Assembly: GCF_027111255.2 (NCBI RefSeq)
Contig: NZ_CP114285.2
Location: 5,084,001-5,148,000 of the forward strand
Source: Flavobacterium flavigenum
GTDB lineage: Bacteria > Bacteroidota > Bacteroidia > Flavobacteriales > Flavobacteriaceae
Length of the DNA stretch: 64,000 nucleotides
Direction: 5' to 3'
The notes beneath the pieces were generated by a model, which worked only from the letters and a program-made list of their open reading frames with translations, searched no databases and was not told the origin of the DNA. The position numbers and the translations under genes were made by a program. Positions within the stretch are counted from its first letter, which is position 1, and every line of letters starts with the position of its first letter. Below are positions 45,522 through 55,028 of this stretch, one piece after another.

Positions 45522-47615
45522 ATGAGTAAAGCGATATACATTGCCACAAGCGACCAGAACAGCGGAAAATCAATCATAACACTCGGTCTGATGAGTATTT
45601 TAATTGGAAAAACCGCTAAAGTGGGTTATTTCAGACCAATTATTGAAGATTTTGTTGATGGAGAGCAGGACAATCACATTGAAACCGTCCTTTCACATTT
45701 TAATCTTGATATCAAATTTGATGATGCATATGCCATTACCAAAAGCAAACTGATCAAGAAAAAGAATAAAGGTAAAATTGGAGAAGTCCTGGATCTGATC
45801 ATTGAAAAATATAAAAAACTCGAAGAACGTTTTGACTTTGTTTTGGTCGAGGGAACCAGTTTTACTGGTGAAGGAACTTCAATAGAATTAGATCTGAATG
45901 TTTTAATTGCTAAGAACCTTGGAATTCCTACGATTATAATTGGCTCGGGAGTTGGTAAAACATTAGAGGAATTACTAGATAGTTTATATCTGGTTTATGA
46001 TTCTTTTAAAGTAAAAGAAGTTGAGGTTTTATCAGTTTTTGCTAATAAAGTTCAGCCTGAAAATATTGAACTGGTTACCAAGAGTCTCCAGAAAACACTC
46101 CCATCGAACGTGCTGATCAATACGATTCCGTTGATTTCAAGTTTGAACAATCCAACAATGCAGGAAATTGTCAATGAGCTGGATGCGAAGGTTTTATTTG
46201 GAGAAAATTATCTTAATAACGAGATTGGTCATTTTAGCGTTGGTGCTATGCAATTGCATAATTATCTTGTTCATCTGCATGACAATGCCCTTGTTATTAC
46301 GCCAGGAGATCGTTCTGATATTATTTTGGGTGCGCTGCAGGCCAATGAATCAGCAAATTACCCTACTATTTCGGGGATTATCCTTACCGGAAACATCCTT
46401 CCGGAAGAAAGTATTTTAAAATTAATTGAAGGACTTTCTGCAATCGTTCCTATTATTGCGGTTGATGGCGGAACGTATCATATTACAAATAAAATCGGTG
46501 CGATTCGTTCTGAAATTTATGCCAACAACACACATAAAATTGAGACCTCAATTACAACATTCGAAAAATATGTTGACAATGATGCTTTATCCGAAAGATT
46601 AATCACTTTTGTGCCTGAAGGAATGACGCCAAAAATGTTTCAGTACAATATGGTTAAAAGAGCGAAACAGCATCGTAAACACATTGTACTTCCGGAAGGG
46701 AATGATGACAGGATTATTATTGCCGCTTCAAGATTATTGGATATGGATGTTGTTGATATTTCAATCATCGGAGATAAAAAACAAATTGAAAACAAAGTAA
46801 CAGAACTAGGTTTAACGTTTGATTTTTCGAAAGTAGAGATCATAAATCCAATAGAATCTGAGTTTTATGAAGAGTATGCCAATACGTATTATGAGCTTAG
46901 AAAAGCCAAAAATGTGAGTATCACAATGGCAAGGGACTTAATGGAAGATGTTTCGTATTTTGGAACGATGATGGTGTACAAAGGTCACGCTGACGGAATG
47001 GTTTCAGGAGCGGCACATACAACACAGCATACTATTTTACCGGCATTGCAATTCATTAAAACGAAACCAAATTCATCTGTAGTTTCATCAGTATTTTTTA
47101 TGTGTCTGGAAGACAGGGTTTCAGTTTTTGGAGATTGTGCCATCAATCCTAATCCAACCGCTGAACAATTGGCAGAAATAGCAATTTCATCAGCAGATTC
47201 AAGTTCAGCTTTCGGAATTGAACCCAAAATTGCGATGCTTTCCTATTCTTCCGGTTCATCAGGAAAAGGCGATGAGGTAGAAAAAGTCCGTACTGCAACA
47301 GAAATTGTAAAACAAAAACGTCCTGATTTAAAAATTGAAGGACCAATTCAGTATGACGCTGCTGTGGATCGTGCAGTAGGAAAAAGCAAAATGCCGGACT
47401 CTGAGGTAGCAGGACAGGCGAGTGTACTTATTTTTCCTGATTTAAATACTGGGAATAATACGTATAAAGCGGTTCAGAGAGAAACCGGGGCTTTGGCTAT
47501 TGGTCCAATGCTTCAGGGATTAAATAAACCTGTAAACGATTTGAGCCGTGGCTGTACTGTTGATGATATTATAAATACAGTGGTTATTACGGCAATTCAG
47601 GCGCAGGGATTGTAA
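45522..47615 (+). CDS. pta: Phosphate acetyltransferase
   Basis: 697 residues, the long Pta form. An N-terminal P-loop-type domain (MSKAIYIATSDQNSGKSIIT) comes first, then a DRTGG-like middle domain, and the catalytic PTA domain from about 375 (QHRKHIVLPEGNDDRI; later SVFGDCAINPNPTAEQLAEI and the YSSGSSGKGDEVEKVR segment). It converts acetyl-CoA and phosphate to acetyl phosphate. With ackA 75 bases downstream it forms the usual acetate pathway operon. Confidence 0.96.
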   Translation: MSKAIYIATSDQNSGKSIITLGLMSILIGKTAKVGYFRPIIEDFVDGEQDNHIETVLSHFNLDIKFDDAYAITKSKLIKKKNKGKIGEVLDLIIEKYKKLEERFDFVLVEGTSFTGEGTSIELDLNVLIAKNLGIPTIIIGSGVGKTLEELLDSLYLVYDSFKVKEVEVLSVFANKVQPENIELVTKSLQKTLPSNVLINTIPLISSLNNPTMQEIVNELDAKVLFGENYLNNEIGHFSVGAMQLHNYLVHLHDNALVITPGDRSDIILGALQANESANYPTISGIILTGNILPEESILKLIEGLSAIVPIIAVDGGTYHITNKIGAIRSEIYANNTHKIETSITTFEKYVDNDALSERLITFVPEGMTPKMFQYNMVKRAKQHRKHIVLPEGNDDRIIIAASRLLDMDVVDISIIGDKKQIENKVTELGLTFDFSKVEIINPIESEFYEEYANTYYELRKAKNVSITMARDLMEDVSYFGTMMVYKGHADGMVSGAAHTTQHTILPALQFIKTKPNSSVVSSVFFMCLEDRVSVFGDCAINPNPTAEQLAEIAISSADSSSAFGIEPKIAMLSYSSGSSGKGDEVEKVRTATEIVKQKRPDLKIEGPIQYDAAVDRAVGKSKMPDSEVAGQASVLIFPDLNTGNNTYKAVQRETGALAIGPMLQGLNKPVNDLSRGCTVDDIINTVVITAIQAQGL

Positions 47616-47690
47616 TTTTAAGTTAAAAGGTAGAAGTAAAATGTTATACGTTTTTTACGTTTTGCAATAATAGATATAGAATCAAAAAAA

Positions 47691-48875
47691 ATGAAAATAT
47701 TAATAATAAACTCAGGAAGTTCATCAATTAAATATCAGTTAATGGTTATGCCGGAAAACGAAGTAATTTGTTCAGGGATGATTGACAGGATTGGACTTGA
47801 AACTTCAAATATCACTTTTAAAACTGCTGAAAATTCAATAGAAGAAATAGTATCGATTCCAACACACAAAGTCGGTCTTCAGAAAGTAGCTGAAATGCTG
47901 TTGGATACTGAAAAAGGAGTGATTAAATCGACTTCAGAAATTGCTGCCGTTGGACATCGTGTTGTACATGGAGGAAGTTATTTTTCGGATACAACTATTA
48001 TAACTGATGAGGTGAAAGAAAAAATAAAAGAACTTTCTGAATTGGCACCTCTGCACAATCCAGCACATTTGGTTGGAATAAATGTTGCTGAAGAAATCTT
48101 TTCAGAAGCCAGTCAGGTAGCTGTTTTTGATACAGCTTTTCATCAGACGATTCCGGTTGAGGCTTATAAATATGCAATTCCGAATTATCTTTTGACAGAG
48201 AATAAAGTACGTGTTTATGGTTTTCACGGCACAAGCCACAAGTATGTTTCTGAAAAAGCTATCGACTATTTAGAGAGCAATTCCAAAATAATTACCATTC
48301 ATTTAGGCAATGGCTGTAGTATGGCTGCGATAAAAGATGGAAAAAGTATCGATACTACAATGGGTTTTTCACCAGCCAATGGTTTGATAATGGGAACCCG
48401 TGCCGGAGATATTGATCAGTCGGTTATTTTTTATCTGATAAAAAACCTAGGCTACACAGCTGATGAAGTGAATGCCATTTTATTAAAACAAAGCGGAATG
48501 CTTGGACTGACGGGTTACAGTGATTTGCGTGATATTGAATCAGAAGCTGAAAAAGCAAATAAAGACTGCCAATTGGCTTTATTAATGAATGCATATCGAA
48601 TTAAAAAAACAATCGGGGCTTACACAGCAGCATTAAATGGTTTAGATGCCATTGCTTTTACAGCCGGAATTGGCGAGAATTCTTCGTATATGCGAAAACT
48701 GGTTTGTGCTGATATGGATTATTTCGGAATTGAAATCGACGACGAAAAAAATCAAATCCGTTCCAGGGAAATAAGGGAAATCAATAAAGCTAATTCAAGA
48801 GCAAAGGTTTTGGTAGTTCCTACAGATGAGGAGTTTGAAATTGCTAGTCAGGTATATCATTTACTACAGAATTAG
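47691..48875 (+). CDS. ackA: Acetate kinase
   Basis: 394 residues, normal length. Signatures: MKILIINSGSSSIKYQLM at the N-terminus, GHRVVHGG, VYGFHGTSHKYVS and the late AFTAGIGENS. It makes ATP and acetate from acetyl phosphate supplied by Pta. A terminator follows at 48930-48953. Confidence 0.97.
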   Translation: MKILIINSGSSSIKYQLMVMPENEVICSGMIDRIGLETSNITFKTAENSIEEIVSIPTHKVGLQKVAEMLLDTEKGVIKSTSEIAAVGHRVVHGGSYFSDTTIITDEVKEKIKELSELAPLHNPAHLVGINVAEEIFSEASQVAVFDTAFHQTIPVEAYKYAIPNYLLTENKVRVYGFHGTSHKYVSEKAIDYLESNSKIITIHLGNGCSMAAIKDGKSIDTTMGFSPANGLIMGTRAGDIDQSVIFYLIKNLGYTADEVNAILLKQSGMLGLTGYSDLRDIESEAEKANKDCQLALLMNAYRIKKTIGAYTAALNGLDAIAFTAGIGENSSYMRKLVCADMDYFGIEIDDEKNQIRSREIREINKANSRAKVLVVPTDEEFEIASQVYHLLQN

Positions 48876-48929
48876 TTAGGATTTTAAAATGACAAATTTT
48901 ATAATAGTATTGTAAAAATTAAATATATG

Positions 48930-48953
48930 AGCTCCTCTACAGGGAGCTTTTTT
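48930..48953 (+). terminator. Terminator after ackA
   Basis: AGCTCC (48930-48935) pairs with GGGAGCT (48942-48948), followed by T residues. It separates ackA from the PUL regulator. Confidence 0.8.
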
Positions 48954-49005
48954 ATGCTCAAAATTTAAATATTTGTGAGTATATTTGAGGTTAAATCTGA
49001 ATATT

Positions 49006-51750
49006 TTGAAATCGATACTCTTAAAATTACTGTTCTTCTTTTTCATTACCGCTCAAATTCAATCGCAAGAATTACTTCCATTCGTAGAAAATTATACTAA
49101 ATCCAATTATCAGGGTGACAATCAGATCTGGAATGTCGTTCAGGGGAAAGATAACGCTATGTATTTTGCCAATAATCATTATTTATTGCGATATGATGGC
49201 GTTATATGGGAGAAATATACGCTGCCAAATAAAACAATCATTCGTTCTATTATGGTTGAGGGTGATAGAATTTACTCCGGTTCTTATAAAGAATTTGGAT
49301 ATTGGTTAAGAAAAGAAGGTAAGATGCGTTATGTTTCGATTACCAAAAATCTGCGTTTATTCGATGAAAAGGATAATGAAGAAATCTGGAAAATTTTCAA
49401 ATTTAACGGTTCGATATATTTTCAATCTTTCAACGATGTTTTTATTTATAATGGAAAACAGATCAGAAAAATCAGATTCCCATTTTTGATTTCTTACTGT
49501 TTTGTAGTTGATAAGAATCTGTATGTGGCTTCGGTAGAAAAAGGTGTTTTTAAAATGGACGACATCAAAATTGCCAATCCGAAAGGGTGGGGTGCTCTTA
49601 AGAATTGTGTTGTTCATGCAATGGAAAAATATCATAACAAGACCTATGTTTTTACTCAGAAAAAAGGAATTTTTATTCTTGAAAACGGAGTTTTAAAGCC
49701 CTGGAATAATTCATTTAATGAAGTTTTAAAAGCGGCCACAATTAACGTAGCCAAGTTTATAAAAAATGACAAATTAGTTTTGGGTACAGGCAACAAAGGT
49801 GTTTTTATCTATGATTTTAAAACTGACAGCTACAAAAATATTGATCGGAACAATGTATTGATGAATAATTCTGTCTTAAGCATTGGATTTGATAAGGAAA
49901 ATGATCTATGGCTAGGTCTGGATAATGGTATAGCACACGTTGAAGTAAATTCTCCAGTATCCATTTTTTATGACAATTCTGGAATTTTAGGTTCGGTATA
50001 TTCCGTTGCAACTACCAATAAAGGCTATTTAATAGCTTCTAATCATGGTGTTTTTGAATTTGATTCCGGTAAATTTAAAATGATCCCAAACACTCAGGGA
50101 CAGGCATGGAATATTACTAAAAATGACAATAAATATATCATAGGCCATAATGACGGAACTTTTTGTTATGAAAACGGTTCTTTAGTTAAAACAAATAATG
50201 TAAGCGGTGGCTGGAATTTATCGAAAAGCAGCATTAATAATACCTGTTTTCAATCGACTTATAGTGGGATTCTGGCATACGATGATATTTCAAAACTGAA
50301 TGAATACAAAAAAATTGATGGTATTTCGAAACCAATAAAATATGTGGCCCAAAATAAAAAAAATGAAATTTTTGCTGCTGATAATTACCGGGGTTTATAT
50401 CGTGTTTTGTATAGCGATAAGTACCAGACCCGGAAGGTTGAAAATATTACACAAAAGAGTACCATAGAAAATGATTTTGGGGTAAAAATTTTTGAATTTA
50501 GAAACGAGATTCTTTTTCTGATCAATAATTTATGGTATACCTACAATTCGATTACCAATAAGCTTGAGGAAAATGAATTGTTTAATGACAATTTTAAAAA
50601 TATTTCAGATGTTGTAGCAATCGATGAAAATCATTTTATGGTCCTTCAGGATGGGATTTTATATCATATTTATGCTTCCGGAAATAAATTTGTGTGGAAT
50701 ATCATTCAGGAAAAATATTATAAAGGAAAGCTGATTAATGACAATTTGAGAATTTTCAAGACTCAAAACCATTATTTGCTTAATCTTGATGACGGATTTA
50801 TTTCCCTTCAGCTGAAATATGAAAATAAGCAAAATACAGATGTTAAAATTGAAGCTTTTAATAACGGAATGCTGCTTTCAAATGATTCTAAAATTAAATA
50901 CAATACCGAATTAAAAATTAATGTGATATCTGGAATTTATGGCGCCAGTAAACCTAATTTGTTTTATAAAATCAACAACAGTAAAGATTTTATACCTATT
51001 TCTGATGGATCAATTTTACTTAATAATTTAAGTAGCGGTAATCATTCTGTTAGCGTTTACAAGCACGATGGGGCTAATTATGATATGGTTTGTAATTTTG
51101 ATTTTAAAGTGGCCCAACCTTGGTATTTTTCGGTTTGGATGATTTTGCTGTACCTGTTATTGGTAGGAGCAGTTTTGTTTTTTTATTACAAATGGAATAA
51201 ATTTCGTTACATGCAAAAATTGGAATTGCAGGCAGAAGAGCAAAGACATCAAAGGAAAATTCTCGAAATGCAATTAAAAGCAGAAAACGAACTGAATATT
51301 CAGGAATACGAGAAACATATCCTCGAACTTGAACTTCAGACCAAATCATCTGAAGTAGCTGGGAAATCATTGTCAATAGCCAAACAAAGTGAAATGATTG
51401 ATAAAATTCAGAACATTCTTGATTCAGAAAAAGATTTCAATAAACTGAAGAGTGAGATTAAAAAAGCGATTAAGATTAATGAAGTCAATAAACACGAATG
51501 GGAAACCTTTGAAACGAATCTGAATCAAATCCACAATGAGTTTATTATAAATCTCTCTAAAAAATATCCGCATTTAACTCCAAAGGATATTAAACTGTGT
51601 GTTTACCTAAAAATGAACCTTTCATCAAAGGAAATTGCTCCTATGATGAATATCTCTTTTAGAGGGGTAGAATTACACAGATATCGACTAAGAAAGAAAT
51701 TAAACCTCGCTCAGGACGAAAACCTATCAAAGTTTTTATTAACTCTGTAA
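49006..51750 (+). CDS. Y_Y_Y-type sensor with LuxR helix-turn-helix (PUL regulator)
   Basis: 914 residues from TTG at 49006. A signal peptide (SILLKLLFFFFITAQIQSQE) leads into a periplasmic two-propeller-like sensor of ~600 residues and a Y_Y_Y domain. One membrane helix (VWMILLYLLLVGAVLFFYY, about 710-728) is followed by a coiled coil and a LuxR-type helix-turn-helix at the C-terminus (LTPKDIKLCVYLKMNLSSKE, then IAPMMNISFRGVELHRYRLR). There is no kinase domain, so it probably signals directly from ligand to DNA. It sits 244 bases before susC of the glucan locus and very likely controls it. No ATG start exists; an upstream TTG at 48985 lies inside a TATATTTG promoter box (48980-48987), so 49006 is preferred. 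Confidence 0.85.
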   Translation: MKSILLKLLFFFFITAQIQSQELLPFVENYTKSNYQGDNQIWNVVQGKDNAMYFANNHYLLRYDGVIWEKYTLPNKTIIRSIMVEGDRIYSGSYKEFGYWLRKEGKMRYVSITKNLRLFDEKDNEEIWKIFKFNGSIYFQSFNDVFIYNGKQIRKIRFPFLISYCFVVDKNLYVASVEKGVFKMDDIKIANPKGWGALKNCVVHAMEKYHNKTYVFTQKKGIFILENGVLKPWNNSFNEVLKAATINVAKFIKNDKLVLGTGNKGVFIYDFKTDSYKNIDRNNVLMNNSVLSIGFDKENDLWLGLDNGIAHVEVNSPVSIFYDNSGILGSVYSVATTNKGYLIASNHGVFEFDSGKFKMIPNTQGQAWNITKNDNKYIIGHNDGTFCYENGSLVKTNNVSGGWNLSKSSINNTCFQSTYSGILAYDDISKLNEYKKIDGISKPIKYVAQNKKNEIFAADNYRGLYRVLYSDKYQTRKVENITQKSTIENDFGVKIFEFRNEILFLINNLWYTYNSITNKLEENELFNDNFKNISDVVAIDENHFMVLQDGILYHIYASGNKFVWNIIQEKYYKGKLINDNLRIFKTQNHYLLNLDDGFISLQLKYENKQNTDVKIEAFNNGMLLSNDSKIKYNTELKINVISGIYGASKPNLFYKINNSKDFIPISDGSILLNNLSSGNHSVSVYKHDGANYDMVCNFDFKVAQPWYFSVWMILLYLLLVGAVLFFYYKWNKFRYMQKLELQAEEQRHQRKILEMQLKAENELNIQEYEKHILELELQTKSSEVAGKSLSIAKQSEMIDKIQNILDSEKDFNKLKSEIKKAIKINEVNKHEWETFETNLNQIHNEFIINLSKKYPHLTPKDIKLCVYLKMNLSSKEIAPMMNISFRGVELHRYRLRKKLNLAQDENLSKFLLTL

Positions 51751-51811
51751 GATTTAGTTTTGTTTTTTACAAAGTTTATATTTTTTCATATCAAATTTTG
51801 CATAATTACAA

Positions 51812-51945
51812 TACATCATTACTACATCATAGCTCTTTGTTAGAAGATTTTATTTAATATTTAATTTATTGATAATTATTGTTTTATGAATGTTTTTTAA
51901 CACATTGATGTAGCTGTGTTGTAGTGGTGTTTGATGTACTACAAC
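51812..51945. promoter_or_regulatory. Operator array upstream of the glucan susC
   Basis: TACATCAT occurs at 51812-51819 and 51823-51830 (11 bases apart), and its reverse complement TGATGTA at 51906-51912 and 51932-51938. A GTTGTAGT/ACTACAAC inverted repeat (51918-51925 and 51938-51945) and an ACAACGTTGT palindrome (51941-51950) overlap the last copy. They probably bind the adjacent LuxR-type regulator. Confidence 0.55.
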
Positions 51946-51994
51946 GTTGTAATTGCTTAATTTGGCTCTACTAACTTAAACGATTACAAATTGT

Positions 51995-54900
51995 ATGAAA
52001 AATTTTATTTTTAGCTTATTTGTGCTCTTATTGCTTCCAGCTTATATGTCTGGGCAGGCACAAGCGATTAAAGGAAAAGTAGTAGACAGCAGCGGAATGG
52101 GAATTCCAGGAGCAATTATAGCTTCATCTGATGCCAGAGCTACTGCCGACGCAGATTTCGACGGAAATTTTACAATTAATGCAAAACCTGGTGACATTTT
52201 AAAAGTTTCTATGCTGGGCTTTGATTCTGTGTCTGTACCGGCAACTGCTGCACCCATGACTATTACTTTAAAAGAAGCAGGCGACACTGCTCTAAAAGAA
52301 GTTGTAGTAATTGGATATGGTACCAGAAAGAAAATTGATAATACGTCTGCAATTACTTCATTAAAAGCAGAAGATGTTACGAGAACAAAGGTATTAAATG
52401 CCTCTCAGGCCATTCAGGGGAAAGCTGCAGGGGTTCAGGTAACTTCTTCAGATGCACCGGGAAGTACACCCTCTGTAGTTATTAGAGGTTTGGGTACTGC
52501 ATTAGGAGGAAGAAATCCTTTGTATATTGTTGATGGAATGCCAACAGAAAACATCAATAATATCAATACAAATGATATTACTTCTTATGAAATTCTAAAA
52601 GATGCTTCGTCTCTTGCTATTTATGGTACAAGAGCTGCAAATGGGGTTATCATTATTACTACCAAAAAAGGTAAAGGAGATAAAGTTTCTGTAGAAATAG
52701 AAAGTTTTGGAGGTATTAGAACGCCGCTTAAAAAAGTTAAGATGGCAGATGCTAATCAATATGCAAGCTATTCTAACGCCTCTTTAGGGACAAACAGATT
52801 CTCTACAAATCAGCCTGTTAATACAGATTGGTTTGATGAAATTACAAGAACGGGTACATACACTCAAAACAATATTTCTGTTTCTGGTGCTTCAGAAAGT
52901 GTTAAATACTTTTTTAGTGCAGGTAACTATCAGGAAAAAGCAGTTCTTAATGGCTTAGATTACAGCCGTACAAATTTTAGAAATAATAATGAGTTTAAAA
53001 TTTCTAAAAAAATTACTTTAAATCAGAACTTTAGCTTTACATCGGCAAATTCTACTCCAAAGCCTTTAAGCGCATTTACAAATGCTTACAAACAGTCATC
53101 AATTGTTCCGGTACGTTTTGCAAATGGTCAATATGGCGCACCTTTTGCAGATGCAAGCGGAGTGGCAAGCCCAACAGGTACTTCATTCAATAATGTTGGA
53201 AATCCTGTATCACAATTAGATTTTTACAATGAAGAACAAAGAAGTATTACCCTTCAGGGTGGTTTGAAACTGGATTATGAAATTTTAAATGGACTAAAGT
53301 TTACTTCACAATTTAATGGTGAATACTACACCTGGAAAAATTATAATTTCGAGGATACTAAAAATGTTTGGTTAGCGGCTAATCCAACCCGTAAAGATGC
53401 CGACTATTCAAGTACTGATCCTATCAATTTATTAACTAGAGGCAGAGAACAATATTTTAACTGGAACCTGTCTAACTATTTTACTTATAATAAAGTATTC
53501 GCTAATGTTCACGATGTAGAATTAACAGCAGGTATTGAAACTTCTGTAAAAGGGCCAAGAGAAAAATTAGTAATCACCAGAAAAAATGTGAGTCCTGATT
53601 CTAACTATTGGTCTTTATATAATGCAACAGATGCAGAAGGTGTAGATTACTCTGGTACTGTTACAAATTTACAGGATATTGTTTTCAATGAAAGTAAATT
53701 AGCATCTTATTTTGGACGTTTCCAATACAAATTAATGGACAGATACTTGGTAACTGGAACTATTAGACGTGACGGATCTTCAAATTTTGCAAAAGATTAC
53801 CGTTGGGGGACTTTCCCATCTGTAGGTCTTGGATGGATCATGACTAAAGAAAGCTTTCTGACAGATATTAAAGGAGTTGACTTAATCAAATTAAGAGGTA
53901 GCTGGGGTAAATTGGGTAACCAAAATGTACCATTAAACAGTCAAAGTTATAATTCGGGTTTAAATAGTTATTTAGGAGGTTCAATTTTATATGAAGGATC
54001 AAGCATAACTTCTCAAATTGACCCTTCTTTGACATGGGAAATTACTGAAGAGGCTTCTGCAGGTGTAGATTTCGAATTTTTAGGCAACAGATTAAAAGGA
54101 TCTTTCGATGTTTATGACAAAAATACAGATAACGTAATTTTATATGTAAAACCTTATCCAACTTCTGGAATTACTACGGCTTCTCCTTCTCATGTTGGTG
54201 AAGTTTCAAACAAAGGTTTTGAAATTGCTTTACGTTGGGATGATAAAATTAATGACAATTTAAGCTACTGGGTTGGTGGTAACTTCTCTCACAACAAAAA
54301 TGAGCTTACAAGCTTAAAAGATGTTTCATTATCTCAGGTAATTGGAGGTAATTTAGGAAATGGTCAGGATACTAAATTGTTGTACAATAATTCAGTAGGT
54401 CAGCCATTAGGTAGTTTTTATCTTTACGAATATGCAGGTGTAGATCCGTCAAATGGTAATATGCTTTATTATAATGCTTCTGGTGCTAAAGTAACTCAGG
54501 ATGCATTATCTGCAACAGCTGATAAAAAATATGTAGGCTCAATTTTGCCAACATCTAACTATGGAGTTTCTTTAGGATTGGTTTACAAAAACATTGATTT
54601 TTCAGTTGACGGATATGGAACTGGCGGAGCAAAAGTATATAATGGTAAAAAAGCACAGCGTTTTGGAGGTGAGAATATCGAAGCTTCTATGACAGGCGAT
54701 TACTGGACTCCAACAAATACAACATCTTCAAATCCAAAACCATTTAATACTGTTCCAGTTGCTTCGACTTATTATATGGAATCTGCTGATTTCTTTAGAA
54801 TTAACAACATTACAATAGGATATAAACTTCCGCTTAAAGAAGGTTTATTTATGAATTCTTGCAGAATTTATTTTAATGCAATAAATCCATTTATTACCCA

Positions 54901-55024
54901 AAAATTCTCAGGTTTCTCTCCTGAATTGAATGGAGATGGTAATCCTTATGGAACACAAGGTGTTGAATTGGATGCATACCCAACATTAAGATCATTTGTA
55001 ATTGGTGCTAATTTAAAATTTTAA
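51995..55024 (+). CDS. SusC-type TonB-linked glucan transporter
   Basis: 1009 residues. Signal peptide (IFSLFVLLLLPAYMSGQ), a carboxypeptidase-like domain (about 24-95, IKGKVVDSSGMGIPGAII), and a plug with the NPLYIVDGMP, YEILKDASSLAIYGTRAANG and VIIITTKKGKG segments. The barrel ends in an aromatic C-terminus (IGANLKF). It imports oligosaccharides through the outer membrane together with the SusD lipoprotein encoded 4 bases downstream. The upstream operator array and the sensor-regulator point to induced expression. Confidence 0.94.
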   Translation: MKNFIFSLFVLLLLPAYMSGQAQAIKGKVVDSSGMGIPGAIIASSDARATADADFDGNFTINAKPGDILKVSMLGFDSVSVPATAAPMTITLKEAGDTALKEVVVIGYGTRKKIDNTSAITSLKAEDVTRTKVLNASQAIQGKAAGVQVTSSDAPGSTPSVVIRGLGTALGGRNPLYIVDGMPTENINNINTNDITSYEILKDASSLAIYGTRAANGVIIITTKKGKGDKVSVEIESFGGIRTPLKKVKMADANQYASYSNASLGTNRFSTNQPVNTDWFDEITRTGTYTQNNISVSGASESVKYFFSAGNYQEKAVLNGLDYSRTNFRNNNEFKISKKITLNQNFSFTSANSTPKPLSAFTNAYKQSSIVPVRFANGQYGAPFADASGVASPTGTSFNNVGNPVSQLDFYNEEQRSITLQGGLKLDYEILNGLKFTSQFNGEYYTWKNYNFEDTKNVWLAANPTRKDADYSSTDPINLLTRGREQYFNWNLSNYFTYNKVFANVHDVELTAGIETSVKGPREKLVITRKNVSPDSNYWSLYNATDAEGVDYSGTVTNLQDIVFNESKLASYFGRFQYKLMDRYLVTGTIRRDGSSNFAKDYRWGTFPSVGLGWIMTKESFLTDIKGVDLIKLRGSWGKLGNQNVPLNSQSYNSGLNSYLGGSILYEGSSITSQIDPSLTWEITEEASAGVDFEFLGNRLKGSFDVYDKNTDNVILYVKPYPTSGITTASPSHVGEVSNKGFEIALRWDDKINDNLSYWVGGNFSHNKNELTSLKDVSLSQVIGGNLGNGQDTKLLYNNSVGQPLGSFYLYEYAGVDPSNGNMLYYNASGAKVTQDALSATADKKYVGSILPTSNYGVSLGLVYKNIDFSVDGYGTGGAKVYNGKKAQRFGGENIEASMTGDYWTPTNTTSSNPKPFNTVPVASTYYMESADFFRINNITIGYKLPLKEGLFMNSCRIYFNAINPFITQKFSGFSPELNGDGNPYGTQGVELDAYPTLRSFVIGANLKF

Positions 55025-55028
55025 TATT

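Noticed and set aside
51812..51830. CRISPR-like repeat
   Set aside because: Only two 8-base copies 11 bases apart; better explained as an operator.
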